Of a stretch of 64,000 nt of DNA, positions 8,112 through 16,239 are shown piece after piece. Every line of letters begins with the position of its first letter. Within the stretch, counting starts at the first letter, position 1. The translations under genes were made by a program, and so were the position numbers. The notes beneath the pieces are model-generated. The model had not been told where the DNA came from. It was given only the letters and a program-made list of their open reading frames with translations, and searched no databases. This DNA is from Sinorhizobium meliloti. Its GTDB lineage: Bacteria > Pseudomonadota > Alphaproteobacteria > Rhizobiales > Rhizobiaceae. The DNA is taken from contig NZ_CP141213.1 in assembly GCF_035610345.1 (NCBI RefSeq), positions 1,116,001 through 1,180,000 on the forward strand, written 5' to 3'.

Positions 8112-9103
8112 CAGGCCACCCTGCGGCGGAAGTCGAGGAGTTCCCGCCAGAACCCGGCGGACCAGGCAAGGTGCATGACCATGGCTGCAACGGCTGCAAG
8201 CGGTCCGTAAGGATTACGCTGGCCGAGCGCCATCCAGACGCCATAGCCGAGGCACGCGGCAGCCCAAACCCCCACCGGCACCACGGCCATCCAGTTGACG
8301 ATCGCGAGAAGCGCGCCGAAAGCGATGGGTGCCACCGCAAGCGGCAGCATCTGCCTGAGCCCCGGCATTGCCCGGTGCTTGAGGAAGTTCTTTGCCCGGC
8401 CGCGGCCGTAGCCGAAATACTGCCAAAACAGCGGGACGAGCTTGGCACGGGGATAGTAGACCATGCTCGTCTTGTCGGTCATCCAGATCCGGTAGCCCGC
8501 TTTTCCGAGGCGATAGTCGAGTTCGGCGTCCTCGTTGTGGCTGAAGCTCTCGTCATAGCCTCCAACAGCCTCGAAGGCTTCGATGCGCATCAATGCATGA
8601 TGACCGTGCTCGGCCCAGTGCCCGACGGCACCGGTGCGGTGCTTCGAGCCGCCATTGCCGAGCTTGGAGTTCTGCGCGAAGGCCGTTGCCTTCTGGAAGG
8701 TGCTGAAACCGACGGTCTGCATGGCGACCACGACCGAATCCGCGCCGGTCGCCAGCGCGTCCTCGACAAGCCGCTCGCAATAATCGTCTGGATAGGTCCC
8801 GTGGGCGTCGATGCGGATCAGGTAGTCGCTGCCGGCGCCGAGTTCGGCGACGGCGCGATTGACCGCCGCGCTTTGTATCCGCTTCGGATTGTCGAGGAAG
8901 AGCACCCGCGGATCCTCAGTGGCAAGGCGACGGGCGATCTCCCGCGTTCCGTCCGTGCTGCCGCCGTCGGCAATGACCACCCGCGCGTTCAAGGGCGTGA
9001 GCGACGGACGCAGCTTTTCGATCAGCGCCTCGATATGCGAGGCCTCGTTGAGGCAGGGTATGACGATAAGGCTCGACGTGGACGTCAGTTCATCGGAGCT
9101 CAT
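8111..9103 (-). CDS. exoA: Succinoglycan beta-1,3-glucosyltransferase (GT2)
   Basis: A 330-residue membrane-associated GT2. The N-terminal I-V-I-P-C-L-N-E-A motif, the A-D-G-G-S-T-D-G-T block and a D-A-H at the DxD position (I-R-I-D-A-H-G-T-Y-P) are visible. Two hydrophobic stretches lie in the C-terminal third (L-A-V-A-P-I-A-F-G-A-L-L-A-I-V, then V-G-V-W-A-A-A-C-L). The start at 9103 overlaps the exoL stop as ATGA; the longer in-frame alternative (9208) would add 35 residues encoded inside exoL. ExoA adds the first glucose to the galactose primer made by ExoY/ExoF, which are not in this window. Confidence 0.94.
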   Translation of the reverse strand: MSSDELTSTSSLIVIPCLNEASHIEALIEKLRPSLTPLNARVVIADGGSTDGTREIARRLATEDPRVLFLDNPKRIQSAAVNRAVAELGAGSDYLIRIDAHGTYPDDYCERLVEDALATGADSVVVAMQTVGFSTFQKATAFAQNSKLGNGGSKHRTGAVGHWAEHGHHALMRIEAFEAVGGYDESFSHNEDAELDYRLGKAGYRIWMTDKTSMVYYPRAKLVPLFWQYFGYGRGRAKNFLKHRAMPGLRQMLPLAVAPIAFGALLAIVNWMAVVPVGVWAAACLGYGVWMALGQRNPYGPLAAVAAMVMHLAWSAGFWRELLDFRRRVA

Positions 9104-10311
9104 AGAAATCCACCTTCGTTGTGGCTGGAACCGGCCATCGCGACTACGGGAGCGGTCTGCGGCGCCTGGAGCGTGAGCGCTGCCAGCTGCCGCACCAGGG
9201 TTTCGCAATCCGCCCGGTCGAACACCCAGGATCCCGGATTGCAGCGGCTGATACGCTCTGCGGCGTCGGCATAGCGTTTTGGCGTCAGCGAGCCGAGAGT
9301 TGTGGCGAGGCTCTCGGGGTCGGCTCCCTCGAGAACGAAGCCGATGCTCCGCACGGACAGGAAACGACCGGTCTCCGTCCCCTTCATGGCGATCGGAATT
9401 CGGCCGTGGCGGCAGCCTTCATAAAGCCTGTTCGGCAGCAGCCAGGCAGAATTCTGGCCCTCCTCGAAGAAGTCGATCGCCCAGGTGAAGTGGACCTCGC
9501 CATAGATTTCCGCCAGGTCTTCAGGATTGCGATAGGCGCCTTCGAACCGCATGAAGGGCTCGTTGCGAACGAAGCCGTCGAAATCGTCGAATTCGGAATA
9601 GGCGGGCCTGCCGCGCAGAACGATCTCGAAGCGGCCCTCCATCTTTCGCGAGAATTCCGCGAGAAGGGCGAGCGACCTGCGGCAGCGCAGCGCTCCGAAC
9701 CAGCCGATCTTCCAGGGTGCGCCGGGCGGCGGGCATTCGGCCGGTGAGGCCGTCCGCCGCTCGACCGTGCCGTCGATTTCGAGCACCTTGTTTTCCAGAA
9801 GCATCGGCGGAGCGCCGATGCCGGATAGCGGCCGGAAGTAATGCTCGATGAAGGCGGGGGAGCTGGTGATCAACAGGCGCGCATTCTTGCCGAGTTGGCT
9901 TTCGGCCGCGCGCAGCATCCGCCCGACGATGTCCTTGCGCAGCATGAGGCGGTGGATATCGAGGCATTCGTAGACGATGGGAACGGTACCGCCGAAGAAC
10001 GCGACCGCTCTCCTCGCCACGGCAAGCATCTCCAGATTGCGCGCGATGATCACATCCGGCTTGCGGACATGGCCGAGCTGGCGTTGCAGCGACAGGCAGG
10101 CGCGAGCGACGGCACCGATCCGCTGGGCGAAACGGCCGTCGGCGGTGGTTCCGAGTTCGATCGGCTCGACGCCGTCGATGGCGGCCAGAGGATTGTCGCC
10201 GCGGCGGAATCCGGCGAGCGTCACGCGTGCGCCACCCGCGACGAGCGTTAGGGTTCTCCGGCGCACTGCGGGATCGGCCAGATCCTGTGCCAGATAGAGT
10301 ATCTGCAGCAT
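9100..10311 (-). CDS. exoL: Succinoglycan beta-1,4-glucosyltransferase
   Basis: A 403-residue glycosyltransferase that in S. meliloti adds the second glucose of the repeat unit. It lacks the GT2 signature of its neighbours and looks GT4/GT-B-like: it begins M-L-Q-I-L-Y-L-A-Q-D, has a central G-W-F-G-A-L-R segment and ends with Y-E-G-C-R-H-G-R-I-P-I-A near the donor site. Position between exoA and exoK supports the name. There is no ribosome binding site directly before the ATG; the closest purine run (AGGAAAA) is displaced by a small hairpin (separate entry). Confidence 0.9.
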   Translation of the reverse strand: MLQILYLAQDLADPAVRRRTLTLVAGGARVTLAGFRRGDNPLAAIDGVEPIELGTTADGRFAQRIGAVARACLSLQRQLGHVRKPDVIIARNLEMLAVARRAVAFFGGTVPIVYECLDIHRLMLRKDIVGRMLRAAESQLGKNARLLITSSPAFIEHYFRPLSGIGAPPMLLENKVLEIDGTVERRTASPAECPPPGAPWKIGWFGALRCRRSLALLAEFSRKMEGRFEIVLRGRPAYSEFDDFDGFVRNEPFMRFEGAYRNPEDLAEIYGEVHFTWAIDFFEEGQNSAWLLPNRLYEGCRHGRIPIAMKGTETGRFLSVRSIGFVLEGADPESLATTLGSLTPKRYADAAERISRCNPGSWVFDRADCETLVRQLAALTLQAPQTAPVVAMAGSSHNEGGFL

Positions 10312-10346
10312 GAAAACGTCCGTTTTCCTGCCCAGCCCGGGGCTGA
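10312..10346 (-). promoter_or_regulatory. Tandem small hairpins covering the exoL translation start
   Basis: Immediately 5' of the exoL ATG the minus strand has the palindrome GAAAAC-GGAC-GTTTTC (10312-10327), preceded by CAGCCC-C-GGGCTG (10333-10345). The only Shine-Dalgarno-like AGGAAAA overlaps the first arm. Either a regulator operator or an RNA structure that sets exoL translation would fit; the sequence alone does not decide. Confidence 0.45.
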
Positions 10347-10406
10347 GCTTAGTTCAATTCTTTGTGCACTGCAACAAAATGGATAAATTACTCAGTTACC
10401 CGCCAT

Positions 10407-11216
10407 TCACTCGGATTGCGACCGCTCCAGCTGGCACGCTACCGACTCGGCGAACTGGCACTCGTCGCCGGCAGCAGTGAAGGCGACGCGATCGACCTGG
10501 AGCTTTGTCGGCTCCTTGTAGGAGAAGGTGCCCATCCAGTCGGTGAGCGTGTCAGTCCCCCACAGGCTGAAGAAGATCTTCTGGGCGTTTACCGGGATCT
10601 TCGCCGGATCGGTCACTTCGTGAACCAGTTCGCCGTTGACGTAGTAGCGGATGCGATTCTTTTCCCAGACGAAGGCGTAGTCGTTGAAACCCTGGTTGGC
10701 GCCGCCCGGAACGTCGGCGAGAAATTCGTTGCCGCCCTTTGCCGATACATACTGGTTGATCTGGACCTTCGCCGTGTTCTTTCCGAGAACCTCGAAATCG
10801 ATCTCGTCATGCGGCTTCTTGTCGGTCGGACCGATATAGGTGAAGAAGGCCGAGTTCAGCCCGGAACCGTCGGCCGCCTTTATCCGCGCCTCGTAGGTGC
10901 CGTAGCCGAAGCGCTTGCGCGTCTGAATTTCCCCGCAGGCGAAGTTGCGCTCCTTTACCTTCTTCTCCTCGAAGGTCAGTTCCAGAATGCCGTCGACGGT
11001 CTTCACCTGCTTCTTCGACCAGGTGCAATTCTGATGCCCGCCATTGTTCCATCCGTCCGAGACGAACCAGACGCGGGTGTCGAGAGTGTCGAAGTCGTCC
11101 TTGAAGGAGGTGCCGTTGGCGCCTTCCTGCGCGGCCGCAGCGTCTGCAAGGCCGGCGAGAGGGAGCGTTGCGATGAAAGCGAGACGGGCAAAGCGTCTGT
11201 AGCGATCGATTGTCAT
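10407..11216 (-). CDS. exoK: Secreted endo-beta-1,3-1,4-glycanase (GH16), succinoglycan depolymerase
   Basis: A 269-residue glycanase that cleaves nascent succinoglycan. Residues 1-29 form a signal peptide (basic start, hydrophobic core L-A-F-I-A-T-L-P-L-A-G-L, A-D-A-A-A-A site). The GH16 catalytic motif D-E-I-D-F-E-V-L-G gives nucleophile Glu138, Asp140 and acid/base Glu142, all intact. Length equals S. meliloti ExoK as I remember it. The gene is 5 bases from exoH and 95 bases upstream of exoL; the larger exoK-exoL gap holds the hairpins before exoL. Confidence 0.96.
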   Translation of the reverse strand: MTIDRYRRFARLAFIATLPLAGLADAAAAQEGANGTSFKDDFDTLDTRVWFVSDGWNNGGHQNCTWSKKQVKTVDGILELTFEEKKVKERNFACGEIQTRKRFGYGTYEARIKAADGSGLNSAFFTYIGPTDKKPHDEIDFEVLGKNTAKVQINQYVSAKGGNEFLADVPGGANQGFNDYAFVWEKNRIRYYVNGELVHEVTDPAKIPVNAQKIFFSLWGTDTLTDWMGTFSYKEPTKLQVDRVAFTAAGDECQFAESVACQLERSQSE

Positions 11217-11221
11217 GGTCG

Positions 11222-12334
11222 TTACCTTTGCTGGGGCGAATAGCCTGCCTGCGCGCCTTGCGGCTGCTGCGTGGCCATTCGTTTCGTACCTGTTCGGCTG
11301 CCGGTAAGCACTCCAAGCAGATCCGGCGCCAAGCGCCCTACGAGATTGTGGGACGCGACGAGGATCGCAATGGCGATGAACGGCGCGGTGAAATAGAAGA
11401 GCGGGTAATAGCTGAGCCCGGTGCGGTTCCAGATCATCCAGAACAACACGAGCAGCGGGTAGTGGCCGCAGAAGATCCAGAAACTCAGTCCACTCCCGCG
11501 GCCAAATCTTTCACCGAAGCGGGTGCGCACGAGCAGCTCCGAGATCGCCCAGGAGCCGATGATGCCAGCGATCGACGCCAGGCGAAGTGCCATGTCGAGC
11601 CAAAGCGGGAAATCCGGGCCGGTGTAATAGAGGCCGACGGCGGTCACGACTGCGATTGCCAGGAACCCGGCCGCGATCGGTGCAGCGAAGCGATCGAGCA
11701 TTTTGATGTTCACGCCATGCAGGCTCGCACAGATTCCAGCCGAGAAGCCGAACAGGATGGATTTCTTGAGAAATATTCCGTTTGGCAGCGGCAGTATCGC
11801 ATAGGCGAGCAGTGCAAGGAGCGTCACGCGCGGATAACGGCTCACCAGCAATGCCAGAAGCGGCGACAGCAGGATACAGAGCATCAGGTCGCGCAGGAAA
11901 TACAGGGGCAGATTGACCGGCGTTGCCTCGAGCGCGAAGGCCATGCTCAGCCACTGGCGCGGGGTCGCATTGATCGTGTCGGGCAGATAGCCGAAGCCGA
12001 GGCCCTGGCGCTGCATGGCGTAGACCACCACAAAGAAGGAGACGCTCCAGATAAGGAACGGCAGGAGAACGGTCCGCGCCTTGGTCTTCAGCGTCTTCCA
12101 ATAGTCGAAATCGGCAAGGCCCCTGCGAAAGAGAAGATAGCCGGAGATCGCGCTGAGGCAGGGCACACCGATCCGAAACAGGCTTTCGCCGAGAAAGACG
12201 CGAATCCAGTCCAACATGCCGTAGTTGCCCAGAAAGGGACTCCACTGCGGATTGTACGGGACGTGCACGAATACGATGCCGGAGATCAGCAGAATACGCA
12301 TCAGGTTGATGCGCGCCGAGACATTCGCGTCCAT
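11222..12334 (-). CDS. exoH: Succinoglycan O-succinyltransferase (acyltransferase 3 family)
   Basis: A 370-residue polytopic membrane protein with about ten hydrophobic helices and the acyltransferase-3 opening M-R-I-L-L-I-S-G-I-V-F-V-H-V, containing the family's conserved histidine. It succinylates the repeat unit, which in S. meliloti is needed for ExoK cleavage and for root-nodule invasion. I place the start at the ATG at 12334, which gives 370 residues like S. meliloti ExoH; an in-frame GTG at 12352 would add six. It is the first gene of the exo operon here. Confidence 0.94.
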   Translation of the reverse strand: MDANVSARINLMRILLISGIVFVHVPYNPQWSPFLGNYGMLDWIRVFLGESLFRIGVPCLSAISGYLLFRRGLADFDYWKTLKTKARTVLLPFLIWSVSFFVVVYAMQRQGLGFGYLPDTINATPRQWLSMAFALEATPVNLPLYFLRDLMLCILLSPLLALLVSRYPRVTLLALLAYAILPLPNGIFLKKSILFGFSAGICASLHGVNIKMLDRFAAPIAAGFLAIAVVTAVGLYYTGPDFPLWLDMALRLASIAGIIGSWAISELLVRTRFGERFGRGSGLSFWIFCGHYPLLVLFWMIWNRTGLSYYPLFYFTAPFIAIAILVASHNLVGRLAPDLLGVLTGSRTGTKRMATQQPQGAQAGYSPQQR

Positions 12335-12843
12335 ACTCACGATATCAGTCACTCCCTATCGGGCAGCGCCTCGCGGCAGCCGTTTCAACAGAGCAGACCT
12401 CAGCCCGCAGGATGAGAAACTAGGGCACTCCCGAAGAAAAAATATGGCGTTGCAGCAGAAAAGCGAACAGAATCATGCTGCAGTGCACCTAAGCCGCGAG
12501 CTCGCGCAAAGAAGATAGCCGCCGGCAGGGGGGCCGCATTCTTGAAAAATCCCGGATTCGCGGCATGTTGCAGAAATTGCGCCCCGCAATATTTTGGGGC
12601 AATCGCCGGTTGAGCGACGCAACTGTGAATTTTCAAAGTTGGTCGCGTTTTCTTGGAGGATGGACCGCGATTGAGGAAGGCACCGGGCGAAATGCGGCAA
12701 GGTTGGGGCGCATGTTGGGGGTCTGAGGCCCGTTGAGATTCGAAGATTCCCGCCGCGGCTTGTTTGATGTCCTCATCGCTGTGCTCGTCCACCAGCCAGA
12801 CCACGTCCCTGGGCTGAATCCCGCTCCAGTGATGGCGCTCGGC
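12335..12843 (-). other. Noncoding stretch upstream of exoH (operon leader and synteny breakpoint)
   Basis: About 500 bases with no convincing gene. Read towards exoH it contains AT-rich patches (around 12440-12450 and 12590-12660) that could hold the operon promoter, but I see no confident -35/-10 pair. Open frames here (for example 12400-12804 on the minus strand) are proline- and alanine-rich with no domain. In S. meliloti exoI/exoT would be expected upstream of exoH; instead an unrelated cassette begins at 12844. Confidence 0.6.
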
Positions 12844-14337
12844 TCAGGCCGTCGTTTCCAACCCGTGCGGGTCGGTGACCATCGGCCAGATGTCGCGCCT
12901 TGCGCGCCGATAGGGAGTCCTCGCCGGGTCGTTGGGGTAGGGTGTCCCGGCAGAGCAATAGAGGATCTCGGACGCGATCCTGGAGAATGACGCGAAGAAG
13001 TGGTTCGTGGATTTGATCACGAGGATCTTTTTCGACGTGGGGTCGATGCCCATCACGGAGAAAAGGCTCGGGTCGAAGCTCTGGGCGCGCGTCGTGTTCA
13101 GGATGATGTCGATGCCGTGGACGCGTATGTGAACAGCGTCGCCGAAGGGAGCGAAGCTCTCGCCGAAGCGCATTTCAGCATTGCGCACCAGCTTGACGAC
13201 CTTGACGATGCCATCGATCGGCCGCCCCGTGCCGGGCGCGGATTTCGCGCCGAAGCGCAAGGGGATCTCGGCGCCTTCGCCGGCCGCCATGCAGATCTGC
13301 ACGGCCATTGGATCCCAGATCGTGCCGATCGCCGTGTCGGTCGCGTCCTGCGCTATAAGTTCCTCCAGCACGACCGTCGCATCGCCCGCCGTGCCGCCGC
13401 CTGGATTATCCCACATATCGGCAATCACCACAGGCCCGGCCGGAGCCGCCAGCGCCTGTGCCACTGCCTGGCGTTCGTCGATCTCCGGCATGCGATAGGT
13501 GCCGCGCCGGGAGAAGAGCTCCAGACCCAGTTCACGGGCGAGTGCCTCGCCTTTCTCCGCCTTGCCGTTGGTCACGACCAGCATCTTGGTGCCCATTTCC
13601 GCCACGTCGCCGGCCATGAAGCCATGCACGACGGACAATGACAGCACATCGGCATCGTCCCGTTCGATCTGTATCAGCTTGTCGACGAAGCTGCGCATGG
13701 GCTCGCGCGAGGTGGGGAAGACGTCTATCATCCGGCAGTCGAAGATGGACATTACCGGCTCTACGCGGCCCTCGAGCTTATCGATCGCGATCCGCCAGAG
13801 GTCTTCGGCGCGCTCGACGAAATCGGTGTGCGGGAACTCCTTGAAGAAGACGAAGAAATCCGCGGCCGCCGCTCTCCTTGCAGTGAGGTGGCTGTGTGGG
13901 TCGAGTTCGGCGCAGACGAGCACGTCCGGACCGACGATTTCGCGCACGCGCTGAAGCAGGTCGCCTTCGGTATCCTCGCAGCCGTCCGCGACCATTGCCC
14001 CATGCAGGCCGAGAACGACGGCATCGACGGGCAGGGCGGCACGCAATTGGTCGAGAATCTCGTCACGCAGATCCGCATAGGTCTGCCGATTGACGAGACC
14101 GGCAGGATCAGCCCAGGCGGCGGTGCCTTCGATCAGTTCCCAGCCTTTTTGCGCGGTCACGCGGCGGCCGACCGTGATCGGCGCCGTGCAGAGCGTCGGC
14201 GTTTCCGGGTGCTTTCCTGGCGGAGCGTAAAGCGATGCCTCGAATGCGCGCCTGTCGATGCAGATGGGAGAGAAAGTGTTCGTCTCGGTCGCGAGCGCCG
14301 CCGTGAAGATGCGCAATGGCTTCGCCTTGTCCCTCAA
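12844..14337 (-). CDS. M81-family metallopeptidase, MlrC-like
   Basis: A 497-residue member of the MlrC family (microcystin-degradation protein C; DUF1485 plus MlrC C-terminal domain). Visible family motifs are A-T-E-T-N-T-F-S-P near the N-terminus, G-L-H-G-A-M-V-A-D-G with E-D-T-E-G-D, E-L-D-P-H-S-H, and D-N-P-G-G-G-T-A-G-D near the middle. These carry the presumed zinc ligands and are intact. The likely start is a TTG at 14337, one base after the upstream stop, so the two genes form an operon. MlrC proteins in rhizobia are probably amidases of unknown substrate; microcystin itself is an unlikely substrate. A second paralogue lies at 18969. Confidence 0.85.
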   Translation of the reverse strand: MRDKAKPLRIFTAALATETNTFSPICIDRRAFEASLYAPPGKHPETPTLCTAPITVGRRVTAQKGWELIEGTAAWADPAGLVNRQTYADLRDEILDQLRAALPVDAVVLGLHGAMVADGCEDTEGDLLQRVREIVGPDVLVCAELDPHSHLTARRAAAADFFVFFKEFPHTDFVERAEDLWRIAIDKLEGRVEPVMSIFDCRMIDVFPTSREPMRSFVDKLIQIERDDADVLSLSVVHGFMAGDVAEMGTKMLVVTNGKAEKGEALARELGLELFSRRGTYRMPEIDERQAVAQALAAPAGPVVIADMWDNPGGGTAGDATVVLEELIAQDATDTAIGTIWDPMAVQICMAAGEGAEIPLRFGAKSAPGTGRPIDGIVKVVKLVRNAEMRFGESFAPFGDAVHIRVHGIDIILNTTRAQSFDPSLFSVMGIDPTSKKILVIKSTNHFFASFSRIASEILYCSAGTPYPNDPARTPYRRARRDIWPMVTDPHGLETTA

Positions 14338-14338
14338 C

Positions 14339-14830
14339 TCAGTTCGACCCCATCGGATTAGGGAGATAGCCGGTGAAGCCGCATATTTTCCACCGGCCCC
14401 GGTGGAGGCGGCAATAGTAAACCGTCTGCCACTTCATTATATCGAACGTGCCGTCCGCTTTCTTCAGCCCCCCGTCGAATTTCTTGCGCGCAAGGGCAAG
14501 CTCTCCGTCGACCTCGATGTCTTCCAGGGTCGTAGTGGCGAAGATCGCTTCCCGCGGATCCTCGGCAAAGGACTGCCCGGCGAAGTCCCGCGCCTGGCGC
14601 AGCCATTCGTCCCGATAGACGGCGAGCGAGGGAAAGGTGAGCCGCCATTTGTCCGGGTTCGTCTCCCGCCGGCCGTCGATGCCGATGAAGCTCTCCTCGA
14701 CGAAATCGTCGGCTACCATCGACCAATCTGCGGCTAGGAATGCGTCGATATCGCGGGTGACCAGCATCTCCCATATGGAGTGGCGGGCCGTGTCGCTTTC
14801 TGGAAACGGATTCTGGAAGGGATTCCGCAT
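14339..14830 (-). CDS. SnoaL/NTF2-like hypothetical protein
   Basis: A 163-residue protein with the look of an NTF2/SnoaL-like fold: an N-terminal helix (S-I-W-E-M-L-V-T-R-D-I-D-A-F-L-A-A-D-W), then alternating strands ending W-K-I-C-G-F-T-G-Y-L-P. No signal peptide or membrane segment. It is the first gene of a two-gene minus-strand operon with the MlrC gene and is divergent from ridA across 116 bases. Function unknown; proteins of this shape are often small-molecule isomerases, cyclases or binding modules. Confidence 0.7.
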   Translation of the reverse strand: MRNPFQNPFPESDTARHSIWEMLVTRDIDAFLAADWSMVADDFVEESFIGIDGRRETNPDKWRLTFPSLAVYRDEWLRQARDFAGQSFAEDPREAIFATTTLEDIEVDGELALARKKFDGGLKKADGTFDIMKWQTVYYCRLHRGRWKICGFTGYLPNPMGSN

Positions 14831-14846
14831 GTATGTTCGCCCGGAT

Positions 14847-14860
14847 TGAAATTCTTTTCA
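14847..14860. promoter_or_regulatory. Candidate RpiR-type operator between divergent transcripts
   Basis: TGAAA (14847-14851), four bases, TTTCA (14856-14860) is a perfect inverted repeat in the only AT-rich stretch of the divergent promoter region. The GAAA-N-TTTC shape resembles known RpiR-family operators, and an RpiR gene lies 500 bases away. Assignment is inference. Confidence 0.4.
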
Positions 14861-14946
14861 TAAATGACGATTTTCACTGGTCAAATTCCGTATTCTATGG
14901 TCATTTGTCAACGGATAAAGAAAATAATTTGCAGAACGGGTCCTCG

Positions 14947-15336
14947 ATGTCGATCAAGCGCTATGGTGCCGAACAGGTTGGCGCAGGCGGAAAAACATTG
15001 CCTTTCGCACGGGCCGTCGAGGCGGGCGGCTGGCTTCACGTCTCGGGTCAGGTGGCGATGGAAAACGGCGAGATCATCGGCGGCAACATCGTCGCCCAGA
15101 CTCACAAGGCGATCGGCAATCTTCTGGCCATCTTGAAAGAGGCCGGTTACGGTGTCGAGCACGTGGTGAGAGTTGGCGTCTGGCTGGACGATCCGCGCGA
15201 TTTCTGGAGCTTCAACCGAATCTATCAGGAATATTTCGGAGCTCATCCGCCGGCGCGCGCCTGCGTACAGTCCTCCATGATGGTCGATTGCAAGGTGGAG
15301 ATCGATTGCGTCGCCTACAAGCCGAAGGACGCCTGA
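14947..15336 (+). CDS. RidA-family enamine/imine deaminase
   Basis: A 129-residue YjgF/YER057c/UK114 protein. The signature near the C-terminus reads P-P-A-R-A-C-V-Q-S, with Arg104 at the substrate carboxylate-binding position of active RidA, followed by V-E-I-D-C-V-A-Y. RidA enzymes hydrolyse reactive enamine/imine intermediates made by PLP enzymes or oxidases. The start at 14947 fits the family N-terminus; a longer frame from 14833 adds 38 unrelated residues and crosses the promoter region. It begins the plus-strand operon ridA-rpiR-SDR-GH20-mlrC. Confidence 0.9.
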   Translation: MSIKRYGAEQVGAGGKTLPFARAVEAGGWLHVSGQVAMENGEIIGGNIVAQTHKAIGNLLAILKEAGYGVEHVVRVGVWLDDPRDFWSFNRIYQEYFGAHPPARACVQSSMMVDCKVEIDCVAYKPKDA

Positions 15337-15356
15337 ACAGGGAAGGGCGCCGTTCG

Positions 15357-16220
15357 ATGGATATTTTCGCGACACTGCAGGAGGAGAAGGGGCGGTTATC
15401 CCAATCGGAAAACCGCATTGCCGATATCCTGCTCAACGATTTCGAGTTTGCGGTGAACGCTTCCATCATCGAGCTTGCCGGCAAGGCCGACGTTTCGCCG
15501 CCGACGGTCACGCGATTCTGCCGACGCCTCGGCTGCGAGAGCTTTTCCGACTTCAAGGTGCAGTTGGCACGCACCCCCTATGTCGGCATGCGCTACCTGA
15601 AGCCCGAGCCGAAGAGCCAGGAGCCCGGCGATGTGGCGCAGGACATCATCACCAAGGCGCAGAATGCGCTCTTTCTGCTGCACCGTTCGCTCGACCTTGC
15701 AGCGATCGAGCGCGCAGCCGACCGGCTCGCGCAAGCGGAAATGATCTATGCCTTCGGCTCCGGCGGCAACTCCTCGATGATCGCCGGGGAGTTCCAGAAC
15801 CGTCTTTTCCGATTGGGATTGCGCATCACCGCGAGTTCCGATCACAGCATGCAGATGATGATGGCGGCGGCCGCGCGGCCGGCCGACGTCATTGTCGGTT
15901 CCTCCTTTTCGGGACGCAATGCGGAGATGGTGCGCGCCTTCACGCTTGCGCGCGAGGCCGAGGTGCCGACGATCGCCCTTACCCAGAGCGGCAGTCCGGT
16001 CGCGCAGGCCGCCGATATCACCGTGCCGGTCGACCTGCCGGAAGGAAACAACATCTATCGTCCGACCTCCACCCGTATCGCCTATATCGCAGTGCTCGAT
16101 ATCGTCGCGAGCCTCGTCGCCTATCGCGTCCAGCCGCAGGCGACGGTGACGCTCAGGCGCATCAAGCAGCAGCTGGTGGTGCACAGGGATGGCGACGACC
16201 GACAGCTTCTCGGAGACTGA
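15357..16220 (+). CDS. RpiR-family transcriptional regulator (HTH plus SIS domain)
   Basis: A 287-residue regulator. The N-terminal HTH_6 domain (about 1-75) contains S-E-N-R-I-A-D-I-L-L-N-D and the recognition helix region V-S-P-P-T-V-T-R-F-C-R-R-L-G. The SIS sugar-phosphate domain (about 125-260) has Y-A-F-G-S-G-G-N-S-S and G-S-S-F-S-G-R-N-A-E. The ATG at 15357 is preceded by GGAAGGGC. SIS domains bind phosphorylated (amino)sugars, matching the hexosaminidase two genes downstream. Likely controls this cassette from the 14831-14946 region. Confidence 0.92.
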   Translation: MDIFATLQEEKGRLSQSENRIADILLNDFEFAVNASIIELAGKADVSPPTVTRFCRRLGCESFSDFKVQLARTPYVGMRYLKPEPKSQEPGDVAQDIITKAQNALFLLHRSLDLAAIERAADRLAQAEMIYAFGSGGNSSMIAGEFQNRLFRLGLRITASSDHSMQMMMAAAARPADVIVGSSFSGRNAEMVRAFTLAREAEVPTIALTQSGSPVAQAADITVPVDLPEGNNIYRPTSTRIAYIAVLDIVASLVAYRVQPQATVTLRRIKQQLVVHRDGDDRQLLGD

Positions 16221-16239
16221 CGTGTCAGAAGGAACGCCC

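Noticed and set aside
12400..12804. 134-codon minus-strand frame upstream of exoH
   Set aside because: No ribosome binding site, low-complexity residues, no domain; treated as noncoding.
12844..14337. Microcystin degradation by the MlrC-like protein
   Set aside because: No mlrA/mlrB/mlrD is present and MlrC homologues are widespread outside microcystin degraders; only the family assignment is kept.
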